A program made the translations under genes and the position numbers. Below are positions 11,381 to 19,672 of a stretch of DNA of 42,725 nt, one piece after another; position 1 is the stretch's first letter; every line of letters begins with the position of its first letter. The notes beneath the pieces are model-generated. The model did no database searches. It was not told the DNA's origin and saw only the letters and a list, made by a program, of their open reading frames with translations. The stretch comes from Streptomyces sp. NRRL S-350 (GTDB taxonomy: Bacteria; Actinomycetota; Actinomycetes; Streptomycetales; Streptomycetaceae). The stretch covers positions 1 through 42,725 of the forward strand of contig NZ_JOHO01000059.1 in assembly GCF_000719705.1 (NCBI RefSeq), read 5' to 3'.

Positions 11381-11754
11381 GCCCCCACCTCGATCCTTCG
11401 ACGCACTTGGCGCTCCCCCTTGTTGACGGTGCCGAGGCCGGGCGGCGCTCGGTGTGGCTGTGGAACCGGCCCGGCCGGGCCGCGAGTTGGCGCGGCGTTA
11501 CCCTACCGGTTCGGTCCGTGCCCGGCGCCGCTGCGGGTCGGGGTCCGGTGCCGGTGCGGCCCGGGCGCGAGGCCGGTACGGGCCGGGGCCTGGCGGGCGG
11601 TACGGGAGCGACCGTTAGGATCGGCGCCTGCGCGAAGGTGCGGGGGCTGCGCTGTGTGGGGCGTCCTCAGCCGCCGGATTCCCGTACGGACCGTACGCAG
11701 TCGCGTGAGGGCTGATGCCGAAGTGATCGATCGACGCCGCGGGGTGGATGACAC
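11381..11754. promoter_or_regulatory. Divergent eccD-eccC promoter region
   Basis: No gene is evident in these 374 bases between the divergent eccD and eccC. On the plus strand TAGGAT at 11616-11621 matches the actinomycete -10 element and would give eccC a leader of about 130 bases. No clear -35 is seen. On the minus strand TAGGGT near 11502-11507 is the best -10-like box for eccD. Both boxes are candidates only. Confidence 0.4.
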
Positions 11755-14700
11755 ATGGGTGTGATCACGGTCAAGCGACCGGCCAGGGCGTATCCGCCCA
11801 CGGTGCCGGACGAGCCGGTGGAGCTGGTGAGCCCGCCCGAACTGCCTCGGCAGGGCGGCGAGGACTGGCTGATGAGCATCCTGCCGATGCTCGGCATGGG
11901 CGGTTCGGCGGTGTTCTTCTTCTCGCCCGGCGCGGCCGCCCCGATGAAGGTCATGGGCGGTCTGATGATCGCCTCGACGGTCGGCATGGTGCTGGCCCAG
12001 ATCGTGCGGGCCCGCAAGGGCGGCTCGACCGCGATGGCGGACGAGCGGCGCGACTACCTGAAGTACCTGCAGCAGACGCGCCGCCAGGTGCGCCGCACGG
12101 CGGAGCGCCAGCGCGGCGCGCTGCTGTTCCTGAACCCGGCGCCGGACCAGCTGTGGTCGATCGTCGAGGACGGGCGGCGGCTGTGGGAGCGGCGCACCGG
12201 GGACGGCGACTTCGCGCAGATCCGGGTGGGCCTCGGGCCGGTGCAGCTGTCCACCCCGCTGGTGGCGCCGCAGACCGCGCCGATGGACGAGCTGGAGCCG
12301 CTGTCCTCGGCCGCGATGCACTCCTTCCTGAAGGCGCACGGCACCCTGCAGGACCTGCCGCTCGCGGTGTCGCTGCGGGCGTTCTACCACATCACGGTGT
12401 GCGGGGAGCCGGACGCGGTGTACGGCAACGTGCGCGCGATGATCGCCCAGTTGACCACCCTGCACTCGCCGGACGACCTGATGGTGGCGGTCGCCGCCGC
12501 GCCCGGCGCGGCCGAGGAGTGGGACTGGGCCAAGTGGCTTCCGCACAACCAGCACCGCAAGGAGGCCGACGGCGCGGGCTCGCGCCGGCTGTTCGCCACC
12601 GACCTGGGCGAGCTGGAGCTGCTGCTGCAGGACGAGCTGGCCGGGCGCCAGCGGTTCGTCCGGGACGCGGCCCCCGCGGCCGACCAGCCGCACCTGGTGG
12701 TGGTCATGGACGGCGCCGGGGTGCCGCACGACTCGCTGCTGGCGAGCTCGGAGGGCGTCCAGGGCGTGACGGTCATCGAGGTGGTCCCGGGCGAGGTGGA
12801 CGAGCCCACCGGGCACCTGATGGTGACGGTGAACTCCGAGGAGCTGGTCCTGCGTTCGGCCTCCGGCGCGACGTACACCGGCACGCCGGACCTGCTCTCG
12901 GTGTGGCAGTCCGAGGCGCTGGCGCGGCAGTTGGCGCCGTACCGGGTCTCGGCGGGCGGGGACGACGAGCCGCTGCTGTCCAACCTCGACTTCACCGACA
13001 TGATGAACTCGGGCGATCCGGGCTCCTTCGACGTGAACCGCAGCTGGCGCCAGCGGGCCCAGCACGAACGGATGCGGGTGCCGATCGGGGTCGGCGCCAA
13101 CGGCGAGCACGTCTACCTGGACATCAAGGAGGCCGCGCTGGAGGGCATGGGCCCGCACGGCCTGTGCGTGGGCGCGACCGGTTCCGGCAAGTCGGAGCTG
13201 CTGCGCACCCTGGTGCTGGCGCTGGCGATGACGCACTCCTCGGAGATCCTGAACTTCGTCCTCGCCGACTTCAAGGGCGGTGCGACCTTCTCCGGCATGG
13301 CGGACATGCCGCACACCTCCGCGGTGATCACCAACCTGGAGGGCGAGCTCACCCTGGTCGACCGCATGCGCGACGCGATCGAGGGCGAGCTGCACCGCCG
13401 CCAGGAGCTGCTGCGCTCGGCGGGCAACTACGCCAACATCCACGAGTACGAGCGGGCCCGGGCCGCCGGCGCGGCGCTGGACCCGCTGCCCTCGCTGGTG
13501 CTGATCATCGACGAGTTCTCCGAACTCCTCACCGCCAAGCCCGACTTCATCGAGATGTTCATCCAGATCGGCCGGATCGGCCGTTCGCTGGGCGTGCACC
13601 TGCTGCTGGCCTCGCAGCGCCTGGAGGAGGGCAAGCTGCGCGGCCTGGACACCTATCTCTCGTACCGGATCGGCCTGCGCACCTTCTCGGCGGCCGAGTC
13701 GCGGGCCGCGATCGGCGTGCCGGACGCCTACCACCTGCCGCCGGTGCCGGGTGTCGGCTACCTCAAGTTCGGCGAGGACGTGATGGACCGGTTCAAGGCC
13801 GCCTACGTCTCGGGGCCGTACCGGGCGCCGGGGCAGCAGCGCTCGACCGGCGGGCGGCGGGTCACCGCCCGCCCGGTGGAGTTCACCGCGGCCTTCGTGG
13901 ACCTGCCGGACGCGGTGGAGGAGGAGGTGCCGACGGCACCGGAGCAGGACGACGCACTGGTGGACACCGTGCTGGACGTGTTCGTCCAGCGGATGACCGG
14001 CCAGGGTCCGGCCGCGCACCAGGTGTGGCTGCCGCCCCTGGAGGAGGCGCCGAGCATGGACCACCTGCTGCCGCCGCTGCAGGTCGTGCCGGAGCGCGGG
14101 CTGACCGCCCCCGGCTACCCGGTGGGCCGGCTCCGGGTGCCGATCGGCATCGTGGACAAGCCGCGCGAGCAGAAGACGGACATCCTGGAGGTCGACTACG
14201 CGGGGGCGGCCGGCCACGGCCTGGTCGTGGGCGGCCCGCGCTCGGGCAAGTCGACCGTGGTGCGCACCACGGTGGCCTCGTTCGCGCTCACCCACACCCC
14301 GTCGGAGGTGCAGTTCTACCTGCTCGACTTCGGCGCGGGCAGCTTCCAGTCACTGGCCGGCCTGCCGCACGTCGGCGGGGTGGCGGGGCGCCTGGACGTG
14401 GACAAGGTGCGCCGGATGGTCTCCGAGGTGCACGGGGTGATGAACCGGCGCGAGGAGCTGTTCCGGGTCGCCGGGATCGACACCATCGGCACCTACCGGG
14501 CCCGCCGGGCGGCCGGGGGCCTGCCCGACGAGGCCTTCGGCGACGTGTTCCTGGTGATCGACGGCTGGAACACCTTCAAGCAGGAGTTCGAGGGCCTGGA
14601 GCCGGTGATCGGCGACATCGCGCAGCGGGGCCTGGGCTACGGCGTCCACCTGGTCGTCACCGCGGCCCGGTACGCGGAGGTCCGCCCGGCTCTGAAGGAC

Positions 14701-15696
14701 CTGCTGCAGAACCGCACCGAGCTCAAGCTCGGCGACGCCATGGAGTCCGAGGTGGACCGCCGGGTGGCGCAGAACGTCCCGCCGCTGGCCGGGCGCGGCA
14801 TCACCCCGGACCGGCTGCACTTCCTGTCCGGCCTGCCGCGCCTGGACGGCTCCTCCTCGGTGGAGGACCTGCAGGAGGGCGTGTCGGGGCTGGTCGGCGC
14901 CGTCGACGGGGCGTGGGCCGGCCCGCGCGCCCCGCAGGTGCGGATGCTGCCGGCCGTCCTGGACGGGCACGCGCTGCCGAAGGGCTTCGAGCACCCGGAG
15001 CGCGGCGTGGCCTTCGGCGTGGACGAGGCGGAGCTGTCCCCGCTGTTCGTCAACTTCGAGACCGACCCGCTGTTCATCGTCTTCGGCGACACCGAGTCGG
15101 GGAAGTCCGCACTGCTGCGGATGCTGATCAAGCAGATCACCGAGCGGTACACCCCGGACCAGGCGGGCATCGTGGTCGGCGACTACCGGCGCGCCCTGCT
15201 GGGCACGGTGCCGCCGGAGTACCTGGTCGAGTACGCGGCCGCGCAGCCGGCGATGTCGGCGATCGTGGAGATGCTCCGCGGGGCCTGCTCCCGCCGCCTG
15301 CCGGGCCCGGACGTGACCGCCGAACAGCTGCGCAACCGCAGCTGGTACAGCGGCAAGGACATGTTCGTGATCGTCGACGACTACGAGCTGGTCGCGACGA
15401 GTTCGGGCAACCCGCTGGCGCCGCTGGCCGAGTTCCTGCCGTTCGCGCGGGACATCGGTCTGCGGGTGATCGTGGCCCGCAGCGCGGGCGGTGCCGGGCG
15501 CTCGCTGTACGAGCCGGTGCTGCAGCGGATGCGGGAGCTGGGCGGCCAGGGCGTGATCCTCTCCGGCAACCGGGACGAGGGCGCGCTGCTGGGGACGGTC
15601 CGGCCGCAGGCGCTGCCGCCGGGGCGCGGGGTGTTCGTGTCACGCCGTGCGACCAACGGGCAGATGGTGCAGACGGGCTGGTTGCCGGTGGCGTAG
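11755..15696 (+). CDS. eccC: Type VII secretion ATPase EccC
   Basis: EccC is the FtsK/SpoIIIE-type motor of the ESX system; it recognises WXG100 substrates and drives export. At 1313 residues it is the fused EccCa-EccCb form. Two membrane helices at about 40-86 precede three ATPase domains with P-loops GATGSGKS (473-480), GGPRSGKST (826-834) and GDTESGKS (1111-1118). The Walker B strands LVLIIDEF, VFLVIDGW and MFVIVDDY follow. The central domain reads IDGW and the last IVDDY, so only the first has the classical DE pair, the one known to be essential in the family. The start is ATG at 11755 behind a weak GGGTGG. A terminator hairpin follows at once. Confidence 0.96.
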   Translation: MGVITVKRPARAYPPTVPDEPVELVSPPELPRQGGEDWLMSILPMLGMGGSAVFFFSPGAAAPMKVMGGLMIASTVGMVLAQIVRARKGGSTAMADERRDYLKYLQQTRRQVRRTAERQRGALLFLNPAPDQLWSIVEDGRRLWERRTGDGDFAQIRVGLGPVQLSTPLVAPQTAPMDELEPLSSAAMHSFLKAHGTLQDLPLAVSLRAFYHITVCGEPDAVYGNVRAMIAQLTTLHSPDDLMVAVAAAPGAAEEWDWAKWLPHNQHRKEADGAGSRRLFATDLGELELLLQDELAGRQRFVRDAAPAADQPHLVVVMDGAGVPHDSLLASSEGVQGVTVIEVVPGEVDEPTGHLMVTVNSEELVLRSASGATYTGTPDLLSVWQSEALARQLAPYRVSAGGDDEPLLSNLDFTDMMNSGDPGSFDVNRSWRQRAQHERMRVPIGVGANGEHVYLDIKEAALEGMGPHGLCVGATGSGKSELLRTLVLALAMTHSSEILNFVLADFKGGATFSGMADMPHTSAVITNLEGELTLVDRMRDAIEGELHRRQELLRSAGNYANIHEYERARAAGAALDPLPSLVLIIDEFSELLTAKPDFIEMFIQIGRIGRSLGVHLLLASQRLEEGKLRGLDTYLSYRIGLRTFSAAESRAAIGVPDAYHLPPVPGVGYLKFGEDVMDRFKAAYVSGPYRAPGQQRSTGGRRVTARPVEFTAAFVDLPDAVEEEVPTAPEQDDALVDTVLDVFVQRMTGQGPAAHQVWLPPLEEAPSMDHLLPPLQVVPERGLTAPGYPVGRLRVPIGIVDKPREQKTDILEVDYAGAAGHGLVVGGPRSGKSTVVRTTVASFALTHTPSEVQFYLLDFGAGSFQSLAGLPHVGGVAGRLDVDKVRRMVSEVHGVMNRREELFRVAGIDTIGTYRARRAAGGLPDEAFGDVFLVIDGWNTFKQEFEGLEPVIGDIAQRGLGYGVHLVVTAARYAEVRPALKDLLQNRTELKLGDAMESEVDRRVAQNVPPLAGRGITPDRLHFLSGLPRLDGSSSVEDLQEGVSGLVGAVDGAWAGPRAPQVRMLPAVLDGHALPKGFEHPERGVAFGVDEAELSPLFVNFETDPLFIVFGDTESGKSALLRMLIKQITERYTPDQAGIVVGDYRRALLGTVPPEYLVEYAAAQPAMSAIVEMLRGACSRRLPGPDVTAEQLRNRSWYSGKDMFVIVDDYELVATSSGNPLAPLAEFLPFARDIGLRVIVARSAGGAGRSLYEPVLQRMRELGGQGVILSGNRDEGALLGTVRPQALPPGRGVFVSRRATNGQMVQTGWLPVA

Positions 15697-16165
15697 CCGC
15701 GGGGGCCGTCACGGACGGTGATGGAAGGGGTCGGACTTTCGCGAGTCCGGCCCCTTCGGCGTCCCAGGTGCTGAAACGTTACCTAGATCTTTCCCGGCGG
15801 GTGCTGCGGTTCCCGTACCCGGCCGGGCAGTTGCGGTGGCGTTCCGGGGCGCCTGGGTGTGGCCCCGTCCACTTGGGCCGCGGCCTTTGAATGCCAGACT
15901 TCAACGCTTTGTTTACCTTTGATTCATTCGCGATGTGGCCAAGGTAACAAGTCGGACATACCGCGCAATGACCGAACGTGATCATCGGATCGCATGTTTA
16001 TGCCGTTCGACGCAACGGATTCCGAAGCAGTTCCGACGTTGACGCAGTCAATACGCCCAAGGTTCCATTGCGGCCCGGGAGCGACTGGACCAGAACCCGA
16101 GCGACCAGCCAGCGGAGGCGATACCGCTCCCACTCCAGGACCGCACAGAGCCGATCGGAAGCCAC
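15697..16165. other. Gene-free spacer between eccC and permease
   Basis: After the eccC terminator the stretch 15770-16090 is clearly less GC-rich than its surroundings, as expected for a promoter region or an insertion junction. It contains TTACCTT (15913-15919) and AAGGTAA (15941-15947) as an inverted pair 21 bases apart. TTGACG at 16038-16043 is a -35-like box without a good -10. I see no credible small gene. Confidence 0.45.
15724..15757 (+). terminator. eccC terminator
   Basis: Fourteen-base arms GAAGGGGTCGGACT and AGTCCGGCCCCTTC pair with one non-Watson-Crick position around a TTCGCG loop. The hairpin starts 28 bases past the eccC stop. Confidence 0.8.
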
Positions 16166-17569
16166 ATGACCGACACGCTTCGCCCGCCACAGACCGTAGC
16201 CGCCCCGGCGGCCGGGGCGGCCTCGCCCCAGCAGCTCAAGCGCTCGATCGGCGTGGTGGGCGGCACCCTGCTCACGCTGTCCTGCGTCACCCCGGCCTCG
16301 ACGCTCTTCGTCATCGTGCCGGAGCTGTTCTCCAGCATCGGCAGCGCCACCGCCCTGGCCATCGCCATCGGCACCGTGCTCTGCGTCGCCGTCGCGTTCT
16401 GCTACTCCGAGCTCGGCACCCTGATCCCCAGCGCCGGCGGCGAGTACGCCATGGTCGGCACCCTGGCCGGTCGGCTGATGGGCTGGCTGGTCTTCGTGCT
16501 CTCGCTGATCGTGGTGATGATCGTCCCCTCGGTCATCGCCCTCGGCACCGCCGACTACCTCGCGCCCGTCCTGCACCTCGACAAGGCCATGACCGGCGCC
16601 GCCGTGATGCTCGCCGCCACCCTGGCCGGCCTGCTCGACCTGCGCGCCAACGCCTGGATCACCGGCGTCTTCCTGGTCCTGGAGGTCATCGCGGCCGGCG
16701 TCGTCTCGGTGCTCGGCTTCGCCCACGCCAACAGCCACGCCCCCAGCCTGCTGCACGGCGTGGTCGCCGGGGACGGCGGTGCCACCACCACGGTGAGCAT
16801 CGGGGCCATCGTCGGCGCCCTCGGCATCGCCCTGTTCATCACCCAGGGCTTCTCCACCGCCGTCTACCTCTCCGAGGAACTGGAGAACCCCCGCCGCAAC
16901 GTCTCGCGCACCGTGCTGTGGACGCTCGGCATCTCCTCCGCCGTCATCCTGATCCCGGTCGTCGCCATCACCGTCGGCGCCCCCGACCTGCAGACCCTCA
17001 CCTCCGGCGACATCTCCGGCATGGTCACCGCGTGGAGCAACTCCGCCGTCGGCACCTTCATCAGCCTCTGCGTCGCGCTGGCCATCATCAACGCCGGCAT
17101 CGTCATGGTCATCCAGAACTCCCGGGTGCTGTTCGCCTCCGCCCGCGACAAGGCCTGGCCCGAGCCGGTCAACAAGGCCTTCGCCACCCTCGGCCGGTTC
17201 GGCTCCCCGTGGGTCGCCACCCTGGCCGTCGGCCTGCCCGGCGCCGCGCTCTGCTTCGTCAAGGGCGAGCTGCTGAGCAACATCACCGGCGTCGCCGTCA
17301 CCGGGATGTACCTGCTGGTCGCGATCGCCGCGCTGCTCTCCCGCCGCGCCCACCACAAGCACGCCGCCGCCTGGCGGATGCCGCTGTGGCCGGCCGTCCC
17401 GGTGGTGCTGATCGCCGTCCTGGTCTACGTGATGACCAAGCTGGACACCGAGCCCCTGCTGTGGACCGGCGGCATCACCGCCGCCGCCACCCTCTACTGG
17501 CTGTTCTACCTGCGCCCCCGACAGGACACCCACTGGGTGATCAGCCTCCCCGAGGACCAGCAGTCCTGA
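16166..17569 (+). CDS. APC-superfamily amino acid permease
   Basis: This is an inner-membrane transporter of the amino acid-polyamine-organocation superfamily, 467 residues with about twelve membrane helices. The first-helix region reads SIGVVGGTLLTLSCVTPASTLF. The second region ELGTLIPSAGGEYA (about 84-97) is the APC consensus that lines the substrate site. A further hallmark is FSTAVYLSEELENPRRNVSRTVLW (about 230-253). The substrate cannot be read from the sequence; amino acids are likely. The start is ATG at 16166 behind a weak GGAAG. It sits between eccC and a sigma-factor pair and shares a bidirectional terminator with them, so it is probably not functionally part of the ESX system. Confidence 0.85.
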   Translation: MTDTLRPPQTVAAPAAGAASPQQLKRSIGVVGGTLLTLSCVTPASTLFVIVPELFSSIGSATALAIAIGTVLCVAVAFCYSELGTLIPSAGGEYAMVGTLAGRLMGWLVFVLSLIVVMIVPSVIALGTADYLAPVLHLDKAMTGAAVMLAATLAGLLDLRANAWITGVFLVLEVIAAGVVSVLGFAHANSHAPSLLHGVVAGDGGATTTVSIGAIVGALGIALFITQGFSTAVYLSEELENPRRNVSRTVLWTLGISSAVILIPVVAITVGAPDLQTLTSGDISGMVTAWSNSAVGTFISLCVALAIINAGIVMVIQNSRVLFASARDKAWPEPVNKAFATLGRFGSPWVATLAVGLPGAALCFVKGELLSNITGVAVTGMYLLVAIAALLSRRAHHKHAAAWRMPLWPAVPVVLIAVLVYVMTKLDTEPLLWTGGITAAATLYWLFYLRPRQDTHWVISLPEDQQS

Positions 17570-17589
17570 CCCCCACCCCTCCCCCACAC

Positions 17590-17627
17590 GGCGGTGCCCC
17601 GGGCCTCCCCCAGCCCGGGGCACCGCC
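17590..17627. terminator. Bidirectional terminator
   Basis: Perfect 15-bp arms GGCGGTGCCCCGGGC and GCCCGGGGCACCGCC with an 8-base loop lie between the convergent permease and the membrane-protein gene. They can terminate both. Confidence 0.8.
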
Positions 17628-17639
17628 ACGTCCGCACCG

Positions 17640-18878
17640 CTACTTCTTCGCCTGCCACTCCGGGCTGGTGGCGATCGCCGACAACTGCTCCAGGGTGAGC
17701 AGCGGCTTGCCGGTCGGCCCCTGGCCGACCGTGACCTGCAGGTCCCCCCGTAGGAGCTCCGCCATCGGCTGCGCCTCCACGGTTGCCGTCCCCGGGCCGT
17801 ACAGCCTGAGCCTGGCCCCGTCGGGCAGGACGGTCGCGCCCCCGGCGGTCTGCTGCGTCTTGTCGCGCGCCGCCCCGGACAGCTTCTGCACCCGCAGGAA
17901 CAGCGAGCCGGCGGTACCGCCCCCGGCCAGCCGGACGTCGGCCGTGACCTCGTTGCCCTCGATCCCGGTGACGGTCACCCCGGCGGGCAGCAGCCGGGCC
18001 AGGATCGCCCGGCGGTCGTCCAGGGACAGGCCGGGGTCCGCGCTCGCGTGGTCGACCCCGTCGTACTGGACGGCGGCGACGATGCGGTCCCACGACCGGT
18101 CGGTGACGATCGCCTTCAGCTGCTCCGGGGTGAGCGGCGGGTTGGGGCGGCTGTCCGGCGCGCCCTTCTCGCGCGGCGCGCTCCACTCGTCGACCAGGAT
18201 CTCCCGGCCGTCCGGCCCGGTCAGCACCGCCATCCACTCCTTGGTGTCGGCCCGGTGGTCCGGGTACTCGTAGCCCTGGCTGAGGTACAGCGAGGAGCCG
18301 TCCGCCAGGGTGGTCACCGTGCAGGAGTCGATCCGGTTGAGCTTCGGATCCGGGCAGGTGCGGGCCTGGGTCTGGCCCTTTCGGTGCTTCTGGATCGAGA
18401 TCGAGACCGCCGCCGGACCGTGGCCGTCGTCGAACACCAGGTCCGCGCCCGCGAAGGACCCCTTCAGCGCCGGGTCGTCGGTGCCGCGCCCCACGGCCTC
18501 TCGGGTCTCGCCCTGGGGCAGCAGGGCCCGGAAGGCGGCCAGCACCTCGTCGCCGGTGACCACGGACGCGGACGCCGGCGCGGACCCCGCAGAGGCCCGG
18601 GCCGCCGGGCCGGTGCCGGTACCCGCCGGCGTCAGCGGGACGGACGCGGCCACCGCGCCCCGGCCCGCCGGCGCGCCGGCCAGGTACACCGCGCCGGTGC
18701 CCACCAGGGCCAGTGCGGCCGCGCCGCCCACCACCGCGGCGGTCGAACGGCGGCGCCAGCGGCCGCGGCCGCGCCGGTAGCCGCCCACGACCAGGCCGGC
18801 CTCCTCGGTGCGGAAGCCTTCACCCGTGCGGGTGAGGGCGTAGAGCAGATCTTCCTCGAACTTGTCCGGTTCGGACAT
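17640..18878 (-). CDS. Membrane-anchored protein paired with ECF sigma factor
   Basis: I recognise no named family. The 412-residue protein has a short acidic cytoplasmic N-terminus (about 1-25) and a basic stretch (RRGRGRWRRRS, about 35-45). One membrane helix follows at about 46-67, and then a large extracytoplasmic region of about 340 residues. The topology resembles a transmembrane anti-sigma factor, and it lies 41 bases after the sigma gene on the same strand. I see no HxxxCxxC zinc motif, so any anti-sigma action would not be of the ZAS type. It has two similar-looking outer segments, each with an EQL(K/S)AIxT(D/S)xxW element (about 255-268 and 397-409). This suggests an internal duplication of a sensor domain. 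The regulatory role is inferred from position. Confidence 0.6.
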   Translation of the reverse strand: MSEPDKFEEDLLYALTRTGEGFRTEEAGLVVGGYRRGRGRWRRRSTAAVVGGAAALALVGTGAVYLAGAPAGRGAVAASVPLTPAGTGTGPAARASAGSAPASASVVTGDEVLAAFRALLPQGETREAVGRGTDDPALKGSFAGADLVFDDGHGPAAVSISIQKHRKGQTQARTCPDPKLNRIDSCTVTTLADGSSLYLSQGYEYPDHRADTKEWMAVLTGPDGREILVDEWSAPREKGAPDSRPNPPLTPEQLKAIVTDRSWDRIVAAVQYDGVDHASADPGLSLDDRRAILARLLPAGVTVTGIEGNEVTADVRLAGGGTAGSLFLRVQKLSGAARDKTQQTAGGATVLPDGARLRLYGPGTATVEAQPMAELLRGDLQVTVGQGPTGKPLLTLEQLSAIATSPEWQAKK

Positions 18879-18919
18879 GGGTGTTCACCGTCTCCTTGCG
18901 TGGAGGTTCCGAGAAGTGG

Positions 18920-19462
18920 TCAGCGCGCGGCGAGCTCGGCCAGCGATTCGCCGAGCAAGGTGCGCAACCGGGCCAGCGCCCGGGTCGTGCGAGTGCGGAT
19001 GGCACCGGAGGAGACCCGCATGACGTCGGCGGTCTCCTCGACGCTGCGGTCCTCCCAGTAGCGCAGCACCAGGACCGCGCGGTCCTTGGGCGGCATCCGG
19101 CCCAGCGCGTCGAGGAGGGTCAGCCGCAGGCTGCTGTCGGCGTCCTGCCCCGCCGGCTCCGGCAGGGCCTCCGTGGGTCGCTCGCCGCTGGAGCGGCGCC
19201 GCTGCTGGGCCAGGAAGGCGCGCACCATGACGGTGTGGGTGTAGGCCGCCGGATTCTCGATCCGGCTCCGGCCGCCGGTGAAGGCGCTGCGCCGCCAGAG
19301 CACGTACATCCGGCTGAGGGCCTCCTGGACGAGGTCCTCGGCGTAGTGGGTGTCGCCGCTGGTCAGCAGGCAGGCCGAGCGGTACAGGTGGCCGGTGCGC
19401 CCGGCGACGAGTTCCAGGAACTCGGCATCCTTGGCCTCCCGGCCGGTCCCGATCCACCCCAT
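18920..19462 (-). CDS. SigE-family ECF RNA polymerase sigma factor
   Basis: This is an extracytoplasmic-function sigma factor of 180 residues, of the Streptomyces SigE-fam type. Region 2 lies at about 24-60 (RSACLLTSG, then AEDLVQEALSRMYVLWRR). Region 4 lies at about 120-172 with the helix-turn-helix SVEETADVMRVSSGAIRTRTTRALARLR. The start is ATG at 19460-19462, with only a GGGGGGCGG run as ribosome binding site. The downstream membrane protein probably controls its activity. The pair sits inside the ESX island, between eccC with its flanking permease and mycP. I could not identify an autoregulated promoter with certainty. Confidence 0.85.
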   Translation of the reverse strand: MGWIGTGREAKDAEFLELVAGRTGHLYRSACLLTSGDTHYAEDLVQEALSRMYVLWRRSAFTGGRSRIENPAAYTHTVMVRAFLAQQRRRSSGERPTEALPEPAGQDADSSLRLTLLDALGRMPPKDRAVLVLRYWEDRSVEETADVMRVSSGAIRTRTTRALARLRTLLGESLAELAAR

Positions 19463-19613
19463 GTGCGCCGCCCCCCGTGGTCCGCCCGTCCTGACACTTC
19501 ATCGATGCGGTGGGCGGGCGGCGGTGTTACGGCCGTTCCGGGGGAATTCCGGTGCGCGGCGGACGGGTCCGGGTCCTGCGGCCGGTCGACGGACCGGTCA
19601 CGGGGTCGGCCGC

Positions 19614-19660
19614 GGGACGCACGGACTCACGGACTCACGGGACTCACAGGACGCACGGGA
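19614..19660. repeat. Degenerate GACTCACGG tandem repeat
   Basis: Five imperfect copies of a GGAC(T/G)CACGG-like unit, 8-11 bases long, run head to tail in the gap between mycP and the sigma gene. The short palindrome CGGGACCAGTCCCG follows at once. They may form part of the mycP terminator or have arisen by slippage. Confidence 0.5.
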
Positions 19661-19672
19661 CCAGTCCCGGGA

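Noticed and set aside
11748..15890. 1380-codon second plus-strand frame overlapping eccC
   Set aside because: Frame-shifted shadow; P-loops and membrane helices are in the frame starting at 11755.
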